Assembly (NCBI GenBank): GCA_035316025.1
Contig: DATFXL010000047.1
Span: forward strand, 1 to 9,339
Source: JALZAA01 sp035316025
GTDB taxonomy: Bacteria; Actinomycetota; Acidimicrobiia; IMCC26256; JACDBD01
Direction of reading: 5' to 3'
DNA: 9,339 nt
Shown in pieces: positions 6,466 through 9,339 of the stretch. Within the stretch, counting starts at the first letter, position 1; every line of letters begins with the position of its first letter. Both the position numbers and the translations under genes were made by a program. Under the pieces are notes generated by a model that worked only from the letters and a program-made list of their open reading frames with translations, had not been told where the DNA came from and made no database searches.

Positions 6466-6941
6466 AGCTCTACCTCGTGCGCCACGCAAAGGCCGGCAGC
6501 CGCGGCAGCTGGGACGGGGCCGACGAGGAGCGGCCCCTCTCGAAGGCCGGACGTCGCCAGGCCGACGCGCTGGCCGAGCTGCTCCACGACGAACCCATCG
6601 GACGGGTGGTCAGCAGCCCGTACGTTCGGTGCCGGGAGACGCTCGCCCCGCTGGCCGCCCAGCTCGGGCTGCTCGTGCAGGACGCCGACGGCCTGACCGA
6701 AGGTGCGCCCCTGAACGAGGCCCTGCGGCTCCTCGACAAGGTCTCCGACAAGCCGACGGCCCTCTGCACGCACGGCGACGTGATCGGAGACCTGCTGCAC
6801 CACTTCGACAGTCAGCAGATCCGCCTCGACGCCGGCGACGACGCCGCGCCGAGCGAGCTGCGCTTCCCGAAGGGCTCGACCTGGGTCCTCGACATCGAGG
6901 ACGGCCAGGTGGTGCGGGGAACGTTTCTCCCCGCCACGTGA
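6462..6941 (+). CDS. Histidine phosphatase, SixA/MutT1 C-terminal type
   Basis: A 159-residue histidine phosphatase from CTG 6462. The first strand carries the catalytic RHA motif (LYLVRHAKAG, R7 and H8, H8 being the phosphorylated His). SSPYVRCRET (51-60) supplies the second arginine, E80 in DGLTEGAP is the likely acid, and LCTHGD gives the second catalytic His, H104. The C-terminus KGSTWVLDIEDGQ matches the end of mycobacterial MutT1, so this is the missing second half of that enzyme. The start is unusual: CTG overlaps the Nudix TGA (CTGA) behind a good GGAGG. The next upstream in-frame candidate, GTG 6384, would overlap the Nudix gene by 82 nt, and the first internal GTG would remove the first strand. 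The alternative is a frameshift joining both genes; I see no slippery heptamer. Substrate is likely a phosphorylated nucleotide or small molecule (inference). Confidence 0.88.
   Translation: MKLYLVRHAKAGSRGSWDGADEERPLSKAGRRQADALAELLHDEPIGRVVSSPYVRCRETLAPLAAQLGLLVQDADGLTEGAPLNEALRLLDKVSDKPTALCTHGDVIGDLLHHFDSQQIRLDAGDDAAPSELRFPKGSTWVLDIEDGQVVRGTFLPAT
6914..6934 (+). repeat. Hairpin just before the HD-protein start
   Basis: GCGGGGA (6914-6920) and TCCCCGC (6928-6934) are perfect 7-bp arms around a 7-nt loop. The structure ends three bases before the GTG at 6938 and occupies the place where a Shine-Dalgarno would be. It could make translation of the HD gene depend on ribosomes finishing the phosphatase gene. 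It lies within coding sequence, so chance cannot be excluded. Confidence 0.35.
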
Positions 6942-7492
6942 CGAGCGCGCCGGTCGGCGACGTCGACGCACTGCTCGCGACGCTCCAAGCCGGCGCCCAC
7001 GCGACCGACGCCGAGGACGTCGACCTGCTCGCGCACGGCTTGCAGTGCGCCGCGCTCCTCGCCGAGGTCGCGCCCGACGACCCGGAGCTGCAGGTTGCCG
7101 GACTCGTGCACGACGTCGGTACAGTGCTGTGGCCGGACCGGCCGCGTACGCACGCCAGGGCGGGCGCGGCGGCCGTCGCCGGCCTCCTCGGCAAGCGGGT
7201 GGCGTGGCTCGTCGGCCAGCACGACCAGGCCAAGCGCTACCTCGTGACCATCGAACCCCGCTATGCGTCTTCCCTGAGCCCGGCCAGCGTGCGCACGCTC
7301 GAGGTCCAGGGCGGCCGGCTCGACGACGCCGAGCGGGCCCGCCTCGAGTCCGAGCCGGGGCTCGCCGACCTCCTGACGCTCCGGCGCGCCGACGACGAGG
7401 CCAAAGTCCCGGGCCGCGCCGTCCCCGACATCACCCACTGGCGCCCGGCGGTCGAGCGGCTCTCCGCATCGGCGTCCGCTCGGCACCTGTAA
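6938..7492 (+). CDS. HD-domain protein of the PhnZ/TmpB-like diiron type
   Basis: A 184-residue single-domain HD protein from GTG 6938, overlapping the phosphatase stop (GTGA). The six expected metal ligands are visible: H33 in LLAHGLQCAALLAE, H58-D59 in LVHDVG, H72 in RTHARAGA, H95 in GQHDQAKRYL, and D152 or D153 in RRADDEAKVPGR. The QHDQAKRYL and DDEAK signatures are those of PhnZ-like proteins, mixed-valence diiron oxygenases related to myo-inositol oxygenase that cleave C-P bonds of 2-aminoethylphosphonate derivatives, rather than of common HD phosphohydrolases. E26, seven residues before H33, matches the PhnZ gating Glu, but the Tyr three residues earlier is Thr23 here. No partner hydroxylase (PhnY-type) is in the window. 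The substrate is unknown; an organophosphorus compound would suit the neighbourhood but is speculation. A hydrolytic function remains possible. Confidence 0.82.
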   Translation: MTSAPVGDVDALLATLQAGAHATDAEDVDLLAHGLQCAALLAEVAPDDPELQVAGLVHDVGTVLWPDRPRTHARAGAAAVAGLLGKRVAWLVGQHDQAKRYLVTIEPRYASSLSPASVRTLEVQGGRLDDAERARLESEPGLADLLTLRRADDEAKVPGRAVPDITHWRPAVERLSASASARHL

Positions 7493-7527
7493 GGGGCCTC
7501 GGCGACGCCAAACCCGGGAGGGCGGTG

Positions 7528-8250
7528 TCAGCCCGTCGCGGCGCGGGTGGGCTTCTCGTAGCGGTACCCGACGCCGCGGATGGTGACGACTCGCGTCGGG
7601 TTCGACGGGTCCTCCTCGACCTTGGCCCGCAGTCGCTTCACGTGCACGTCGAGGGTTTTTGTGTCGCCGAAGTAGTTGGGGCCCCAGATCCGGTCGATGA
7701 GCACGTCGCGGGTCAGCACCCGGCCCGCGTTCGCCAGCAGCAGCTCGAGCAGCTCGAACTCTTTTAGCGGGAGCGGCACCGGATCGCCGCGCACGAAGAC
7801 CTCGTGCCGGCCAGCGTCGAGGCGGACATCGCCGATCTCCAGGATCTCTTGACTCGTGATAGGGGCCGGCTCGTCGTCGGCGCTGCGGCGCAACGCGGCG
7901 CGCACGCGCGCGATGAGCTCGCGCAACCGGAACGGCTTCGACACGTAGTCGTCGGCGCCGACCTCGAGCCCGACGACGGCATCGATCTCGTTGCTGCGGG
8001 CCGTGACCATGATGATCGGCACACGCGAACGCGTGCGGATCTCTCGACAGACGTCGACGCCCGAGATCCGCGGCAACATCACGTCGAGGAGGATCAGCGA
8101 CGGGGTCGTGGCGTCGAACTGCTCGATCGCCTCCTGGCCGTCGGCAGCGACCTCGACTCCGAATCCCTCCCGCTCGAGCGCCACGGTGAGGGCGTCCCGG
8201 TAGGACTCCTCGTCGTCGACCACGAGGATGAGGGGCGATGCTTCTGCCAT
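7528..8250 (-). CDS. regX3: OmpR/PhoB-family response regulator, RegX3-like
   Basis: A 240-residue regulator. The receiver domain (about 6-120) has the acidic pair D12-D13, phospho-acceptor D56 in LILLDVMLP, T83 in IIMVTARSNEID and K105 in DDYVSKPF. The winged-helix DNA-binding domain (about 135-235) has LPLKEFELLELLLANAG, GRVLTRDVLIDRIWG and GDTKTLDVHVKRLRAK, nearly word-for-word with mycobacterial RegX3, the phosphate-responsive regulator. The ATG at 8250 shares one base with the kinase stop (TGATG) and has GGAAG 7 nt upstream (8262-8258), better spaced than for the adjacent GTG at 8253. The gene therefore follows the kinase in one translationally coupled operon. It should bind PHO-box-like direct repeats; the candidate at 2123-2144 could be a target (inference). 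The symbol is given by similarity, not proven orthology. Confidence 0.93.
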   Translation of the reverse strand: MAEASPLILVVDDEESYRDALTVALEREGFGVEVAADGQEAIEQFDATTPSLILLDVMLPRISGVDVCREIRTRSRVPIIMVTARSNEIDAVVGLEVGADDYVSKPFRLRELIARVRAALRRSADDEPAPITSQEILEIGDVRLDAGRHEVFVRGDPVPLPLKEFELLELLLANAGRVLTRDVLIDRIWGPNYFGDTKTLDVHVKRLRAKVEEDPSNPTRVVTIRGVGYRYEKPTRAATG

Positions 8251-9339
8251 CACGATGCTTCCGAGAGCTTCTTGGCCGAGGGTAGGGGCACACGCAGGCG
8301 GAAGGTGGAACCCTCCCCTTCGACGGATTCCACCGTGACGTCGCCGCCGTGCGCCTGCGCGACGTGGCGCACGATCGACAGGCCGAGGCCGGTGCCGCCG
8401 GTCGCCCGGCTGCGCGCCCGGTCGACGCGATAGAAACGCTCGAAGATGCGCTCGAGGTCCCGGGACGGGATCCCGATCCCGTGGTCACGCACCGAGATGC
8501 ACACGCTGCTGTCCCCGACCATGGCGTCCACCTCCACCGGCTCGCCCGGCTCCGAGTACTTCACGGCGTTGTCGAGCAGGTTCGTGACCGCGCTCACCAG
8601 CTGCGAGCGGTCACCCGCCACGACCAGGTCGGTCGCCACCGGGGACACGCTGAGCGGGATCCCGACGGCATCGGCCGCGCCCCGCACCCGCTCCGCCGCC
8701 TCGTGCAGCACCACGTGCACCGGCACCGGCTCACGGGTCGGGCGCTCCTGCGCCTCGATGAGGCTGAGGTCGAGCAGGTCGTCGACGATGCGACCAAGGC
8801 GATCGGCCTCCCGCTGCACGCGGTCGGTTAGCTGCGTGTTCACAGGCGACTCGTCGCCGGCCGCCATCGTCTCGGCCAGGAGGGACAGCGCGCCGATCGG
8901 CGTCTTGAGCTCGTGGCTCACGTTGGCGACGAAGTCGCGCCGCACGCTCTCGACCCGCCGTAGCTCCGACACATCGCGCACGAAGGCGACGGCGCCGATC
9001 ACGCGGTTGCGGCGCCACAACGGTGCGGCGCGCACGCGGAGCACCTCACGAGGGGGGCCGAACAGCTGCAGCTCACGCTCGGCCCGCTCGCCCCGCAGCG
9101 CGGGCGTGAGCAGCGTGCGCATCGCGTCCTCGACGAGGGCATCGGAGTGGCGGGCCCTGCGGAAGCGCTCGCCGGCGGCGTTGCGCATCAGCTCGTTGCC
9201 CCGGGCGTCGACGACGACGACGCCGTCCTCGAACGCCGCTACCGCCCCCGCCAGCGACTCGCGCTCGACGTCGCCGCGTGCGCCACCCCGCTCGTGCTCG
9301 AGCGGCTCGTCGAGCTCACCGGCGGCGCGGCGCAGGTCC
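8250..9339 (-). CDS. senX3: Sensor histidine kinase, SenX3-like (5' end outside window)
   Basis: The frame is open from the right edge to the TGA at 8250: 362 visible residues and no start seen, so the N-terminal membrane segments lie outside. In order it has a PAS domain (from AVAAFEDGVVVVDARGNEL near 9220 to FVRDVSELRR near 8960), a HisKA dimerisation domain with the H-box FVANVSHELKTPIGALSLL (phospho-accepting His codon at 8913-8915), and a HATPase_c domain with N-box NLLDNAVKYS, G1 DHGIGIP, F-box FERFYRVD and G2 GGTGLGLSIV. The H-box wording and the PAS domain match SenX3, which senses phosphate status and phosphorylates RegX3. The internal Met at 9188 is in the middle of the PAS domain and is not the start. 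The kinase is intact as far as visible and overlaps its regulator by one base. Confidence 0.93.
   Translation of the reverse strand, partial: DLRRAAGELDEPLEHERGGARGDVERESLAGAVAAFEDGVVVVDARGNELMRNAAGERFRRARHSDALVEDAMRTLLTPALRGERAERELQLFGPPREVLRVRAAPLWRRNRVIGAVAFVRDVSELRRVESVRRDFVANVSHELKTPIGALSLLAETMAAGDESPVNTQLTDRVQREADRLGRIVDDLLDLSLIEAQERPTREPVPVHVVLHEAAERVRGAADAVGIPLSVSPVATDLVVAGDRSQLVSAVTNLLDNAVKYSEPGEPVEVDAMVGDSSVCISVRDHGIGIPSRDLERIFERFYRVDRARSRATGGTGLGLSIVRHVAQAHGGDVTVESVEGEGSTFRLRVPLPSAKKLSEAS

Noticed and set aside
7493..7527. Possible bidirectional terminator in the 35-bp convergent spacer
   Set aside because: Only short GC self-matches and no T-run on either strand; nothing that qualifies as an intrinsic terminator.
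6812..8488. Minus-strand open frame of 558 codons running across the HD, RegX3 and SenX3 genes
   Set aside because: It covers three well-supported genes in the wrong frame or strand and reads as arginine-rich noise.
9205..9222. GAC/GTC trinucleotide run in the kinase gene
   Set aside because: It encodes a run of valines in a PAS beta strand and is a normal product of high-GC codon choice.

Overview
High-GC bacterial chromosome, most likely actinobacterial (Acidimicrobiia or a relative; this placement is inference). Reasons: strong GC bias, many GTG starts, tightly overlapping genes, an Eis-like acetyltransferase, a MutT1-like Nudix/phosphatase pair beside ppk1 (the arrangement recalled for mycobacteria), and a SenX3/RegX3-type two-component pair. 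I see no mobile element, tRNA, rRNA or CRISPR array.

Layout. (1) 1-2049, minus strand: an MFS transporter followed 22 bp later by an Eis-like GNAT acetyltransferase that runs off the left edge. (2) 2050-2390: a 341-bp divergent intergenic region, the only long non-coding stretch. It holds two clear inverted repeats and a direct repeat resembling a PHO/RegX3 box. (3) 2391-7492, plus strand: five genes chained by short overlaps. They are ppk1 (polyphosphate kinase), a CYTH-CHAD protein, a Nudix hydrolase, a histidine phosphatase, and an HD-domain protein with the ligand pattern of PhnZ-type diiron oxygenases. (4) 7528-9339, minus strand, convergent with (3): a RegX3-like response regulator and, upstream of it, a SenX3-like sensor kinase that runs off the right edge.

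How it may fit together. The kinase and regulator pair belongs to the phosphate-responsive SenX3-RegX3/PhoR-PhoB group. The facing operon makes polyphosphate (PPK1), carries a polyphosphate-binding CHAD domain, and adds two enzymes that together match mycobacterial MutT1 but are split into separate genes. The block therefore looks like a phosphate/polyphosphate homeostasis neighbourhood. The HD protein is the least expected member.

The main oddities are a CYTH domain that has lost its ExExK catalytic motif while the CHAD part is intact; a histidine phosphatase whose best start is a CTG codon overlapping the previous stop, with an ideally placed GGAGG; the PhnZ-like HD protein in a polyphosphate operon; and the paired repeats between the divergent genes. 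All functional calls come from motif reading alone; no database search was run.
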